Shown piece after piece: positions 56,201-64,000 of a stretch of DNA of 64,000 nucleotides. Within the stretch, counting starts at the first letter, position 1, and every line of letters starts with the position of its first letter. The DNA lies in contig NZ_VWWJ01000019.1 of assembly GCF_011753055.1 (NCBI RefSeq), positions 1 through 64,000 on the forward strand, in the 5' to 3' direction. The stretch comes from Burkholderia sp. Ax-1719. GTDB lineage: Bacteria; Pseudomonadota; Gammaproteobacteria; Burkholderiales; Burkholderiaceae. A program made the translations under genes and the position numbers. The notes below the pieces were generated by a model that was not told the DNA's origin, ran no database searches, and was given only the letters and a program-made list of their open reading frames with translations.

Positions 56201-56919
56201 ATGCGCCCGTGAATGTCACCGCGTGGGATGGCTTCAATCTGTTGCCGTGGCGGCTTGCCGCTGCCCGGCGGTTGCGCAGGCGGCGTGCGTTCGAATGGCT
56301 GGCGGCGCTGCTGATCGGCGCAGCGCTGGGTTGCGCCGCGGCGGGCTGGCAGGTGTTCGAGCGGACTCAGGCCGATGCGCGGCGCACACAGATCGAGCAG
56401 CAACTCAGCCAGCTGGGCGCGCCGCTGCGCGAGGCGCGCAGGCTCGCGCGCGAAGCGGATGAACGTCACGCCGCGTTGCGCGAGGCACAGCAAAAAGCGA
56501 AGCCGCTGACCCATCTTTTCGCGCTGATCGAGGCGCTCGCCCGCGTTCGCACGGAGGGTGTGGTGCTCGATCAACTGATCCAGCACACCGATGAAACCGA
56601 ACTCCAGGCCAGCGCCACCGATGAAGCGGCTGCCGCTGCGTGGCTCGAACGCCTGCACGCGCTTCGGGACATCGAGGCGGTCAACGTGCGTGAGATGAAA
56701 CGCGAAGCGCAGGCGAGACAGTCCCGCATCACGACGAGGGGCGCAACGGGCACCACAGCAGGTACCCCAGCAGGCACCCCAGCAGGCACCCCAGCAGGCA
56801 CCCCAGCAGGCGGCGCGCCGATCCATGTCGCGGCTCGACTCGTGTGGAAGGGCGCGGCGGCGAGTGGGCAGACCAGGGCGAATGCCATACACAGCGTCGG
56901 CGCGAAGGAGGCGAAATGA
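56197..56919 (+). CDS. pilN: PilN-like type IV pilus assembly protein
   Basis: An inner-membrane bitopic protein of 240 residues. The N-terminus includes FNLLPWRLAAARRLRRRRAF, the INLLPWR-type motif by which PilN binds PilM. One membrane segment (about residues 32-51) is followed by a coiled-coil and a ferredoxin-like region. Near the C-terminus a GTPA tetrapeptide is repeated (56749-56808). It overlaps both neighbours by four bases, so the set is translationally coupled. Confidence 0.85.
   Translation: MNAPVNVTAWDGFNLLPWRLAAARRLRRRRAFEWLAALLIGAALGCAAAGWQVFERTQADARRTQIEQQLSQLGAPLREARRLAREADERHAALREAQQKAKPLTHLFALIEALARVRTEGVVLDQLIQHTDETELQASATDEAAAAAWLERLHALRDIEAVNVREMKREAQARQSRITTRGATGTTAGTPAGTPAGTPAGTPAGGAPIHVAARLVWKGAAASGQTRANAIHSVGAKEAK
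56749..56808 (+). repeat. 12-bp in-frame minisatellite in pilN
   Basis: Five consecutive 12-base units: GGCACCACAGCA, GGTACCCCAGCA, then three identical GGCACCCCAGCA. They encode GTTA followed by four GTPA. Unit changes would keep the reading frame. Confidence 0.95.
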
Positions 56920-57812
56920 GCGACTTGAGTTCGGGTACGCCGTTGATGAGCGCGCCAGCTTTCTCTCGCGTGCCGCAAGGCGGAGTGCGGGCCGCGCTGC
57001 TGCACGGCTGGCGGCCTTTGCATGCGTGGAGCACGGAGCGGCGCGCGTTAGTGGCGCTGATGCTGGGCTGTCTGGCGGCGGTGCTGGCGGCCACGACGTG
57101 CATCACGGCGGACGTGGGCGGCGCGGAAACCGCGCACGTCGCACTGGCCGACGCCCAGGCGCGGCTCGTGACGGCGCGCCAGGCGCTGGCGCGTCTGCCT
57201 GCCTTGCGTATCGACGCGCGCGACTGGCCGCAGCGTCCGCACCACGGCAACGCCGCCGACGACATGCGCAACGTCTCGCAACTAGCCGGTCACGCCGGCC
57301 TCGCCTTGATCGCGCTGGAACCCGTGACGCCGGGCGCTGGGAAAGCGCAAGCGTTTCGCGCCACCCGGCTCATGGCGCAAGGCAGCTTCGCGCAGTTGAG
57401 AGGCTTCCTCGACGGCCTTGCGGAGTTGCCCGAACTCGCGGTGCCGATGGAGCTTTCGCTCAAGCGCGGCGCAAGCGGTCTCGCGGTTTCGGCGCAGTTG
57501 CAGGTGTTCGACGGTTTGCCCGCCGTTGCGTTTGCGGCCGACGAGGACGAATCGATCCAATCCACCGATCCCTTTTTGGAGCGCTTCGGAAGCAGTTCGA
57601 CTGCGAAGGGCGATGGCGCGCTGCGGCTGGCGGGCATGCTGGTGGAGCGCGGACGCGCCATCGCGCTCGTTGAAACAGCGGAGGGCACGGCCGCAGTTGA
57701 GGCAGGCTCCACGCTCGCTGGCGCGCGCGTGCTGGAGGTGAATCCGGCGCGGGTGGTGCTCTCGGTCGATGGCGCGCAACAGACGCTGGATTGGGCGCAG
57801 GAGAAGCGATGA
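56916..57812 (+). CDS. PilO-PilP-like pilus assembly protein (apparent fusion)
   Basis: A 298-residue protein from the ATG at 56916, behind AAGGAGG. One membrane segment at about residues 43-62 is followed by a coiled-coil and a PilO/GspM-like periplasmic part. The last 80 residues (STDPFLERFG..., ...LRLAGMLVERGRAIALVE..., ...VEAGSTLAGARVLEVNPARV) resemble the PilP homology-region domain that docks on the secretin. No separate pilP gene or lipobox is present before pilQ. The fusion is inference from motif pattern. Confidence 0.7.
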   Translation: MSDLSSGTPLMSAPAFSRVPQGGVRAALLHGWRPLHAWSTERRALVALMLGCLAAVLAATTCITADVGGAETAHVALADAQARLVTARQALARLPALRIDARDWPQRPHHGNAADDMRNVSQLAGHAGLALIALEPVTPGAGKAQAFRATRLMAQGSFAQLRGFLDGLAELPELAVPMELSLKRGASGLAVSAQLQVFDGLPAVAFAADEDESIQSTDPFLERFGSSSTAKGDGALRLAGMLVERGRAIALVETAEGTAAVEAGSTLAGARVLEVNPARVVLSVDGAQQTLDWAQEKR

Positions 57813-59413
57813 TGATGCGGCGTGCGCTTGTCTCGGTCTTTGTGTGGCTGCTGGCGCTGGTGGCTTCGGTGTTGCACGCCGCGGTGCCTGCGCCGCTTCC
57901 CGCGTGGCAGTCGGCTTCAGTGCCGGTCGCGCGTTACGAAGCGCCGCCTTTGCCCGAAGGGGAACCCGTGGCCACGACCGGCTGGGTGGCGAATCCGTTC
58001 ACCGAAGGGGGCGATGCCGATCACGATGGCACGACCGCCTCCGCCCCCGCCGCCGGGCCCGCTTCGCCGCCACCGGACGCCGCCACGGCGCAGCCCACTG
58101 CCGAACCGCTCGAAGGGCCACCCACGCCGCTTCCTGCCGTCGCGCGGCTGAGCGACGCGAGCGCCGCTACCGACGGATTGCCGCCCGATCGGCCGATCTC
58201 GCTGACCTTCCAGCGCGCCGAGCTTGCATCGGTGCTCCATGCGTTCGCGCAGTTCACGAAGCTCAACATCGTGGCGAGTGAGCGGGTGCGCGGTCAGGTC
58301 ACGCTGCGGTTGGACCGCGTGCCGTGGCGCGCCGCCTTCGATCTGTTGCTGGCCTCGAACGGCCTTGCGCTGGAGCGGATCGGCAGCGTGTTGTGGGTCG
58401 CACCGGCAAGCGATCTCGCCGCGCGCGAGCGGCAGCGCTTCGAGGCGCACGCGCGCGCAGCCGATCTGGAGCCGCTCGCGAGCCGCGCCTTCGAACTGCA
58501 GTACGCGCGCGCCGAGGATCTGCGCAAAGTGCTGACCGGCTCCGGCGCGCAGCGCGCGCTCTCGAAGCGCGGCGCCGCCGTGGCCGACACGCGCACGAAT
58601 CTGCTCTTCGTCACCGATCTGCCTGCGCGGCTCGACCAGATTGCCGGTCTGATCCAGCGTCTGGATGCGCCGGCGCGTCAGGTGCTGATCGAGGCGCGCA
58701 TCGTCGAAGGCGACGTGGGCCTCTCGCGCGAGCTGGGCGTGCGTCTGGGCGTGAGTCCGGTCGCCGCGGACGCTGCCGCGCGGGGCCTGCGTGGCGGCAC
58801 TGGCGATAGCGAAGGGAGCAGCGCGGGCAAAGTCTTCGACCTCGGCGCGGGCGCACTGAACGGTTTTGCCGCCGCGCAGCTTGGCCTCACACTGCTGGCG
58901 GCGCGCGCGACGCGTCAGCTCGATGTCGAATTGAGCGCGCTGGAAGCCGAAGGGCGCGGGCGTGTCGTATCCAGCCCGCGCGTCGTCACGGCCGATCGCA
59001 CCAAGGCCGTGGTCGAACAGGGCACCGAGTTGCCGTATCAGGCGAAAGTCGGGCAGGGCGTGTCGGGCGTGCAATTTCGGCGCGCGAGCCTGAAACTGGA
59101 GGTCGAGCCGCAGATCACGCCCGATGGCCGCGTGATTCTCGACCTCGACGTGGCCAAGGACAGCGTGGGCGAGCAGACCGCCGCGGGGCCGGCGATCAAC
59201 ACCAAACATGTGCAGACGCGAGTGGAAATCGAGGACGGCGGAACGGTCTCGATTGGCGGTATCGATGCAAGCGACGACCGGGATGATGTGACGCGCGTGC
59301 CGCTCCTGGGCAAAATACCGGTTTTGGGCGTGCTTTTTTCGCATCGCGCACACTGGGACAAGCGAAGCGAACTGGTCGTCTTCATCACGCCGCGCGTGGT
59401 CGGCGCGGACTGA
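57809..59413 (+). CDS. pilQ: type IV pilus secretin PilQ
   Basis: The outer-membrane pore for the pilus. It has 534 residues from the ATG at 57809 (two further ATG codons follow directly), with a signal peptide ending LHAA. An STN/N0 domain (ISLTFQRAELASVLHAFAQF), one N1-type domain (AVADTRTNLLFVTDLPARLD) and the secretin core (GRVVSSPRVVTADRTKAVVE, VPLLGKIPVLGVLFSHRAHW) are present. It is shorter than many PilQ proteins because I see no peptidoglycan-binding AMIN domains. Confidence 0.9.
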   Translation: MMMRRALVSVFVWLLALVASVLHAAVPAPLPAWQSASVPVARYEAPPLPEGEPVATTGWVANPFTEGGDADHDGTTASAPAAGPASPPPDAATAQPTAEPLEGPPTPLPAVARLSDASAATDGLPPDRPISLTFQRAELASVLHAFAQFTKLNIVASERVRGQVTLRLDRVPWRAAFDLLLASNGLALERIGSVLWVAPASDLAARERQRFEAHARAADLEPLASRAFELQYARAEDLRKVLTGSGAQRALSKRGAAVADTRTNLLFVTDLPARLDQIAGLIQRLDAPARQVLIEARIVEGDVGLSRELGVRLGVSPVAADAAARGLRGGTGDSEGSSAGKVFDLGAGALNGFAAAQLGLTLLAARATRQLDVELSALEAEGRGRVVSSPRVVTADRTKAVVEQGTELPYQAKVGQGVSGVQFRRASLKLEVEPQITPDGRVILDLDVAKDSVGEQTAAGPAINTKHVQTRVEIEDGGTVSIGGIDASDDRDDVTRVPLLGKIPVLGVLFSHRAHWDKRSELVVFITPRVVGAD

Positions 59414-59571
59414 GCGAGGCTCGTGCGCGAATCGCGCGAGATTCTGCCCCAAAAGAGGGAAACGCTGCGCAGGATGGCCGAAAGGGGCCTGACCGCGCAG
59501 TCCGCAGGCTCGACAACGCCGCCGCTTTGCCAGTAAGCTGCTGCACCAATCTTTTGTAGGAAACGCTGCAA

Positions 59572-60120
59572 GTGCGGGACGCAAACGCCAATGTATTTTT
59601 CGTAGGGCTCATGGGCGCCGGTAAGACGACCGTGGGCCGGGCGGTCGCGCGCCGGCTTGAGCGTCCGTTTTTCGACTCCGATCACGAGGTCGAAGCGCGC
59701 ACCGGCGCGCGCATCCCGGTGATCTTCGAACTCGAAGGCGAGGCGGGTTTTCGCGACCGCGAAGCCCAGATGATCGAGGAGCTGAGCGCGCGCGAAGGCA
59801 TCGTGCTGGCCACCGGCGGTGGCGCGGTGCTGCGGCCCGAAAATCGCTCGGCGCTCAAGGAGCGCGGCTTCGTCGTCTATCTGCGCGCCCATCCGCACGA
59901 CCTGTGGCTGCGCACGCGCCGCGACAAGAACCGGCCGCTGCTGCAGACCGAAGACCCCAAAGGGCGCCTCGAAGCGCTCTACGAGCAGCGCGATCCGCTT
60001 TATCGGGAAATCGCGGATTTCGTGATCGAGACCGGCCGTCCGTCGGTGAACGGTCTCGTCAATATGGTGCTGATGCAGCTCGACATGGCCGGCGTGCTGC
60101 GCTCTCCGGCAAGCGAGTAA
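59572..60120 (+). CDS. aroK: shikimate kinase
   Basis: It phosphorylates shikimate in the aromatic amino acid pathway. It has 182 residues starting with GTG at 59572; a weak AGGA lies ten bases upstream. Walker A GLMGAGKTTVG is at residues 12-22, DSDHEVE and the shikimate-binding GGGAVLRPENR follow, as does the RPLLQ lid region. It lies after pilQ and before aroB, a conserved order. Confidence 0.95.
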   Translation: MRDANANVFFVGLMGAGKTTVGRAVARRLERPFFDSDHEVEARTGARIPVIFELEGEAGFRDREAQMIEELSAREGIVLATGGGAVLRPENRSALKERGFVVYLRAHPHDLWLRTRRDKNRPLLQTEDPKGRLEALYEQRDPLYREIADFVIETGRPSVNGLVNMVLMQLDMAGVLRSPASE

Positions 60121-60188
60121 CGTTTCCAGCAATCCGGCGACCGGCGATCCGGCACCGAAGCGCCCCACACTTTGAACTACTGGCTGGC

Positions 60189-61271
60189 ATGATTACCGTC
60201 AACGTCGAACTGGGCGACCGCGCCTACCCCATCCACATCGGCTCCGACCTGATCGGCCAGACGGCGCTGTTCGCGCCGCATATCGCCGGCAAGTCGGTGA
60301 CGATCGTCACCAACACCGTCGTCGAGCCGCTGTACGGCGAGAAGCTGCGCGCCGCGCTCGCGCCGCTCGGCAAGGACGTGCATACCGTCGTGCTGCCCGA
60401 TGGCGAGGCGTTCAAGAACTGGGAAACGCTCAACCAGATTTTCGACGCGCTGCTGACCTCGCGCGCGGACCGCAAGACCACGCTGATCGCGCTGGGCGGC
60501 GGCGTGACGGGCGACATGACCGGCTTCGCGGCGGCCTGCTACATGCGCGGCGTGCCCTTCATCCAGGTGCCGACCACGCTGCTGTCGCAGGTCGATTCGT
60601 CGGTGGGCGGCAAGACCGGCATCAACCATCCGCTCGGCAAGAACATGATCGGCGCGTTCTACCAGCCGCAGGCCGTGATCGCCGATATCGCCGCGCTGCG
60701 CACGCTGCCGGCGCGCGAACTGGCGGCGGGCGTGGCCGAAGTCATCAAGACGGGCGCGATCGCCGACGCGGAATTCTTTGGCTGGATCGAAGCGAACGTC
60801 GAAGCGCTCAACCGCTGCGAGCCCGCGGCGCTCGCGCATGCGGTCAAGCGTTCGTGCGAGATCAAGGCTTCGGTGGTGGCCGCCGACGAACGCGAAGGCG
60901 GTCTGCGCGCGATCCTCAATTTCGGCCACACCTTCGGTCACGCGATTGAAGCGGGTCTCGGCTACGGTGAGTGGCTGCACGGCGAGGCCGTGGGCTGCGG
61001 CATGGTGATGGCGGCGGATCTTTCCGTGCGCATGGGCATGCTCGACGAAGCCTCGCGCGAGCGGCTGGTGAACGTGGTCAAGGCCGCGCATCTGCCGGAT
61101 GTCGGCCCGGCGCTCGGCGCGGATCGTTACGTTGAACTGATGCAGGTGGACAAGAAGGCCGAAGGCGGCGCGATCAAGTTCATTCTGCTCAAGCGATTCG
61201 GCGAGACGCATATCGGTCTCGCGCCGGATGAAGCCGTGCAGGCCACGCTGGCGGCGACCGTCAAAAACTGA
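60189..61271 (+). CDS. aroB: 3-dehydroquinate synthase
   Basis: The second step of the shikimate pathway, NAD- and metal-dependent. It has 360 residues from the ATG at 60189. Conserved motifs are PDGEAFKNWET, ALGGGVTGDMTGFAA, QVDSSVGGKTGINH, and the metal-binding GHTFGHAIEA. It is 68 bases after aroK and likely in the same transcript. Confidence 0.97.
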   Translation: MITVNVELGDRAYPIHIGSDLIGQTALFAPHIAGKSVTIVTNTVVEPLYGEKLRAALAPLGKDVHTVVLPDGEAFKNWETLNQIFDALLTSRADRKTTLIALGGGVTGDMTGFAAACYMRGVPFIQVPTTLLSQVDSSVGGKTGINHPLGKNMIGAFYQPQAVIADIAALRTLPARELAAGVAEVIKTGAIADAEFFGWIEANVEALNRCEPAALAHAVKRSCEIKASVVAADEREGGLRAILNFGHTFGHAIEAGLGYGEWLHGEAVGCGMVMAADLSVRMGMLDEASRERLVNVVKAAHLPDVGPALGADRYVELMQVDKKAEGGAIKFILLKRFGETHIGLAPDEAVQATLAATVKN

Positions 61272-61422
61272 TGCACCGGTTCGCCGTGCCTGTGCATACC
61301 GGTACGGCGGGCAAAAAATGCAGTGCCGACGTAGTGTTCATGTAGTTCCGAAGTTGAGCTGAACGGCGGTCCCGGCCCACGAGGCTGCGGCCGTCCACCT
61401 TGCGATCCATGCGGAGGAACCG

Positions 61423-62637
61423 TTGAGCGACACCCGCAGCGACACCCCTGGCAACACGATAGAAGCATCGGCATCCACGCCGTCATCCGGCGCTGCCGAA
61501 TCCGAATTCGAAACCGGTCTCGCGCCCTATGCGGCGCATTCCCCCCAGTCGCGCGGCCGTCGCTTCGCCGAACCGCCGCCCGTCGCGCGCAGCGAGTTCC
61601 AGCGCGACCGCGACCGCATCGTCCATTCCACCGCATTTCGGCGGCTCGAATATAAAACGCAGGTGTTCGTGAACCACGAAGGCGATCTCTTTCGCACGCG
61701 GCTCACGCATAGCCTCGAAGTCGCGCAGATCGCGCGCTCGGTGGCGCGTAATCTGCGGCTGAACGAAGACCTCGTCGAAGCGATTTCGCTGGCTCACGAC
61801 CTGGGCCACACGCCGTTCGGCCATGCGGGCCAGGATGCGCTCAACGAATGCATGCGCGACCACGGCGGTTTCGAGCACAACCTGCAGAGTCTCGCCGTCG
61901 TCGACGAACTCGAAGAGCACTACGGCGCGTTCAACGGCCTGAACCTCTGTTTCGAAACACGCGAGGGCATTCTCAAGCACTGCTCGCGCGAGCATGCACG
62001 CCAGCTCGGCGCGCTGGGCGAGCGCTTTCTGCTCGGGCGACAGCCGTCGCTCGAAGCGCAGATCGCCAACATCGCCGACGAGATCGCCTACAACAATCAC
62101 GATGTCGATGACGGGCTGCGCTCCGGTCTCATCACCATCGAGCAACTGGCCGAAGTCGAGCTGTGGCAAAGCCACTACGAGGCCGCGCGCGCCGAGTATC
62201 CGCAGATCGAGGGTCGGCGGCTCGTGCACGAGACCGTGCGGCGCATCATCAATACGCTGATCGTCGATCTGATCGGCCAGACGCGGCGCAATCTCGCTGA
62301 ACATGCGCCGAAGTCGCTCGACGACGTGCGCGCCGCGCCGCCGCTGGTCGCCCACAGCGAGCGCATCGCGGCGCAGGCCGCCGCGCTCAAGCGCTTTCTC
62401 TACCGCAATCTGTATCGCCACTACCGCGTGATGCGCATGGCGAACAAGGCGCAGCGCGTCGTGAAGGGCCTGTTCGACGCGTTCAGCGATGATCCGCGCC
62501 TGTTGCCGCCGGCGTATCAGAGGTTGCACGAACCGGCGGCGCAGCCGCGCCTGATCGCCCATTACATCGCGGGCATGACCGACCGTTACGCGCTCAAGGA
62601 GTATCGGCGTCTGTTCGTCGTTTCCGATGAAGTCTGA
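61423..62637 (+). CDS. dgt: deoxyguanosinetriphosphate triphosphohydrolase-like protein
   Basis: An HD-domain dNTPase. It has 404 residues starting with TTG at 61423; GGAGG ends five bases upstream, which settles the start. HD motif residues appear in RLTHSLEVAQIARSV and AHDLGHTPFGHAG. The first 55 residues are variable and probably disordered. The family of this length is usually called dGTPase-like type 2; its exact substrate is not shown by sequence. Confidence 0.92.
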   Translation: MSDTRSDTPGNTIEASASTPSSGAAESEFETGLAPYAAHSPQSRGRRFAEPPPVARSEFQRDRDRIVHSTAFRRLEYKTQVFVNHEGDLFRTRLTHSLEVAQIARSVARNLRLNEDLVEAISLAHDLGHTPFGHAGQDALNECMRDHGGFEHNLQSLAVVDELEEHYGAFNGLNLCFETREGILKHCSREHARQLGALGERFLLGRQPSLEAQIANIADEIAYNNHDVDDGLRSGLITIEQLAEVELWQSHYEAARAEYPQIEGRRLVHETVRRIINTLIVDLIGQTRRNLAEHAPKSLDDVRAAPPLVAHSERIAAQAAALKRFLYRNLYRHYRVMRMANKAQRVVKGLFDAFSDDPRLLPPAYQRLHEPAAQPRLIAHYIAGMTDRYALKEYRRLFVVSDEV

Positions 62638-62664
62638 AGCACCCGTTCCCCTGGAGTCTGATCG

Positions 62665-63414
62665 ATGAAAACCTGGCCGTATCCGCGCGTCGCCGCGCAT
62701 CGTGGCGGCGGCACGCTCGCGCCCGAAAACACGCTCGCGGGCCTGTGCGTGGGCGCAGGCTTCGGGCACACGATGGTGGAATTCGACGCCAAACTTTCCG
62801 CCGACAACATCGCCTTCCTGCTGCACGACGACACGGTCGATCGCACCTCGAACGGGCGCGGCGCGGCGGCGCAACTTCGCTACGCGCAGATCGCGGCGTT
62901 CGATGCGGGCAGCTGGTGCGATCCGCGTTTCGAGGACGAACACATGCCCACGCTGGCCGAGGCGGCGCAATGCTGCCGCGAGGAAGGACTGGCGGCGAAT
63001 GTCGAAATCAAGCCCTGTGCGGGGCGGGACACGGAGACCGGGCGCATCGTCGGTGCGGAGACGGCGAAGCTGTGGAAGAAGGCGTCAGGATTGCCGCCTT
63101 TGCTGTCGTCGTTCTCGTTCGAGGCGCTGGCGGCCGCGCGCGAGGCCGCGCCGGATCTGCCGCGCGGCCTGCTGTTCGAGCGCGTGCCCGACGACTGGCG
63201 CGAGCAGACCGCCGCGCTGGGCTGTCTGTCGCTGCACGCAAGCCATCGACATCTGGATCAGGCGCTCGTCGCACGCATCAAGGAAGCAGGACTTTTTGTC
63301 CTCGCTTACACGGTCAACGAACTGGAGCGCGCGCGTGAGCTGGCGAGCTGGGGCGTGGACACGATCTGTACCGATCGCATCGATCTGATCGACCCGCACG
63401 CGTTGGACGGCTAG
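62665..63414 (+). CDS. ugpQ: glycerophosphodiester phosphodiesterase
   Basis: It cleaves glycerophosphodiesters to glycerol-3-phosphate and an alcohol. It has 249 residues without signal peptide, so it is cytoplasmic, as E. coli UgpQ. The catalytic HRGGGTLAPENT (from His12), VEFDAKLS metal ligands, and LLHDDTVDRTSNGRG are in order; AYTVNELERARELASWGVD is near the end. The stop codon lies in the loop of a 14-bp palindrome. Confidence 0.94.
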   Translation: MKTWPYPRVAAHRGGGTLAPENTLAGLCVGAGFGHTMVEFDAKLSADNIAFLLHDDTVDRTSNGRGAAAQLRYAQIAAFDAGSWCDPRFEDEHMPTLAEAAQCCREEGLAANVEIKPCAGRDTETGRIVGAETAKLWKKASGLPPLLSSFSFEALAAAREAAPDLPRGLLFERVPDDWREQTAALGCLSLHASHRHLDQALVARIKEAGLFVLAYTVNELERARELASWGVDTICTDRIDLIDPHALDG

Positions 63415-63429
63415 GCGTCCAACGCGTGC
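63396..63429. repeat. 14-bp palindrome around the ugpQ stop codon
   Basis: GCACGCGTTGGACG (63396-63409) and its exact complement CGTCCAACGCGTGC (63416-63429) flank a 6-base loop that contains the TAG stop (63412-63414). No T run follows, so it is not a standard intrinsic terminator. Confidence 0.9.
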
Positions 63430-63484
63430 TCGGCCTTGCTCGGCCTTGCTCGGCCTTGCTCGGCCTATCAGGCCTATCAGGCCG
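63427..63484. repeat. short tandem repeats downstream of ugpQ
   Basis: Four perfect copies of the 10-mer TGCTCGGCCT (63427-63466) are followed by two copies of a 9-mer, ATCAGGCCT and ATCAGGCCG (63467-63484). They lie between two converging genes. Confidence 0.92.
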
Positions 63485-63510
63485 AACCAGGTTGAGACAG
63501 GCCGAGACCG

Positions 63511-63888
63511 TTATCGGCAGCGCGCCAGAATGGCGCCTGCAACCAGCGCGACGCCGCCCACGATGGCGATTGCCTGCCACGGATTGGCGTGGACGTAATC
63601 GTCGGCGTTGTCCATCGCTTCGCCGGCGCGCTCGCGGGCGTTGGCGCGGGCGACTTCGAGACGTTCGCGCGCGGCGTCGAGGCGCTTGCGCACGTCCGCG
63701 CGCAACGCCTGGGCGTCGGCCTGGGTGCCTTCACCCAAGGTGGTTTCCAGCTCTCCGAGCAGGTCTCGCAGCTCGTCGGCGATATCGGCGGCGGCGCTGC
63801 GGCCGCGGCGCGCAATGCGCTTTGCATGGCGGCCCGTGCGGGTCCAGGATTCTCCGAGGGCGTCTCGCGTGTTCGGGAATGCGCTCAT
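63511..63888 (-). CDS. DUF883 family (ElaB/YqjD-like) membrane protein
   Basis: A 125-residue protein with a long helical charged body (about residues 30-95, coiled-coil-like with Ala, Arg and Glu) and a single C-terminal membrane segment (NPWQAIAIVGGVALVAGAIL). This matches the DUF883 family; E. coli members tether ribosomes to the inner membrane in stationary phase. GGAG on the minus strand lies six bases before the start. Confidence 0.87.
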   Translation of the reverse strand: MSAFPNTRDALGESWTRTGRHAKRIARRGRSAAADIADELRDLLGELETTLGEGTQADAQALRADVRKRLDAARERLEVARANARERAGEAMDNADDYVHANPWQAIAIVGGVALVAGAILARCR

Positions 63889-64000
63889 GAATGGCTCCGT
63901 TTTGGCAATCTCAGGTTCTGGGGCTCGCGGCGTCCGCGCAAAAAAGGGCAGGACGCTCGAGAAGGAGTCTGAGTATTGCGCAAATCGGGTGCCCGCCGCG
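63889..64000. other. upstream region of the DUF883 gene, window end
   Basis: This contains the ribosome site for the minus-strand gene. An AAGGAG on the plus strand near 63960 could belong to a gene that starts at or beyond the window edge, but too little is visible to call one. Confidence 0.3.

Overview
The window is a GC-rich bacterial chromosome segment whose gene content and order point to a betaproteobacterium of the Burkholderiaceae (Burkholderia/Paraburkholderia-like). This rests on the order 5S rRNA, tRNA-Tyr-Gly-Thr, tuf, tRNA-Trp, secE-nusG-rplKAJL-rpoBC, recQ, then the str, S10, spc and alpha ribosomal operons, and on System II cytochrome c maturation (ResB/CcsA) and the ponA, pilM-Q, aroK-aroB order. 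The species assignment is inference from protein sequence and gene order; no search was run.

Layout. 1-2035: end of an rRNA operon (5S), its terminator, a promoter, four tRNAs and the first tuf. 2074-14447: secE-nusG and the L11/L10/beta operons, divided by a UUCG-loop terminator after nusG and an attenuator-type terminator between rplL and rpoB. 14656-19414: three genes placed between rpoC and rpsL: a patatin-like type Vd autotransporter, a small membrane protein and recQ. 19550-39197: one unbroken plus-strand block (rpsL-rpsG-fusA-tuf, S10, spc and alpha operons, ending rplQ) with internal promoters, leader hairpins and internal terminators around rpoA. 39358-50268: envelope redox and heme genes (cutA-dsbD, hemB and yihA on the minus strand, cytochrome c4, resB-ccsA, msrP-msrQ). 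50346-54893: lysA, an LptM-like lipoprotein, cyaY and the class A penicillin-binding protein mrcA. 55190-63888: type IV pilus alignment genes and secretin, aroK-aroB, dgt, a glycerophosphodiesterase and a DUF883 membrane protein.

Functionally most of the window is core translation and transcription machinery. The 39-50 kb part forms a coherent periplasmic redox group: DsbD brings reductant across the inner membrane, ResB/CcsA attach heme to c-type cytochromes such as the c4 protein here, HemB makes heme precursor, and MsrPQ repairs oxidised periplasmic methionines. I saw no phage, insertion sequence, CRISPR array or defence island. The most interesting items are regulatory or structural: a probable plus-strand small RNA between yihA and hemB, an operator-like palindrome over the spc promoter, a 14-bp palindrome holding the stop codon of the glycerophosphodiesterase gene, a 1.12-kb identical tract between the two tuf genes, an in-frame 12-bp minisatellite in the pilN-like gene, an apparent PilO-PilP fusion, and terminators inside the alpha operon.
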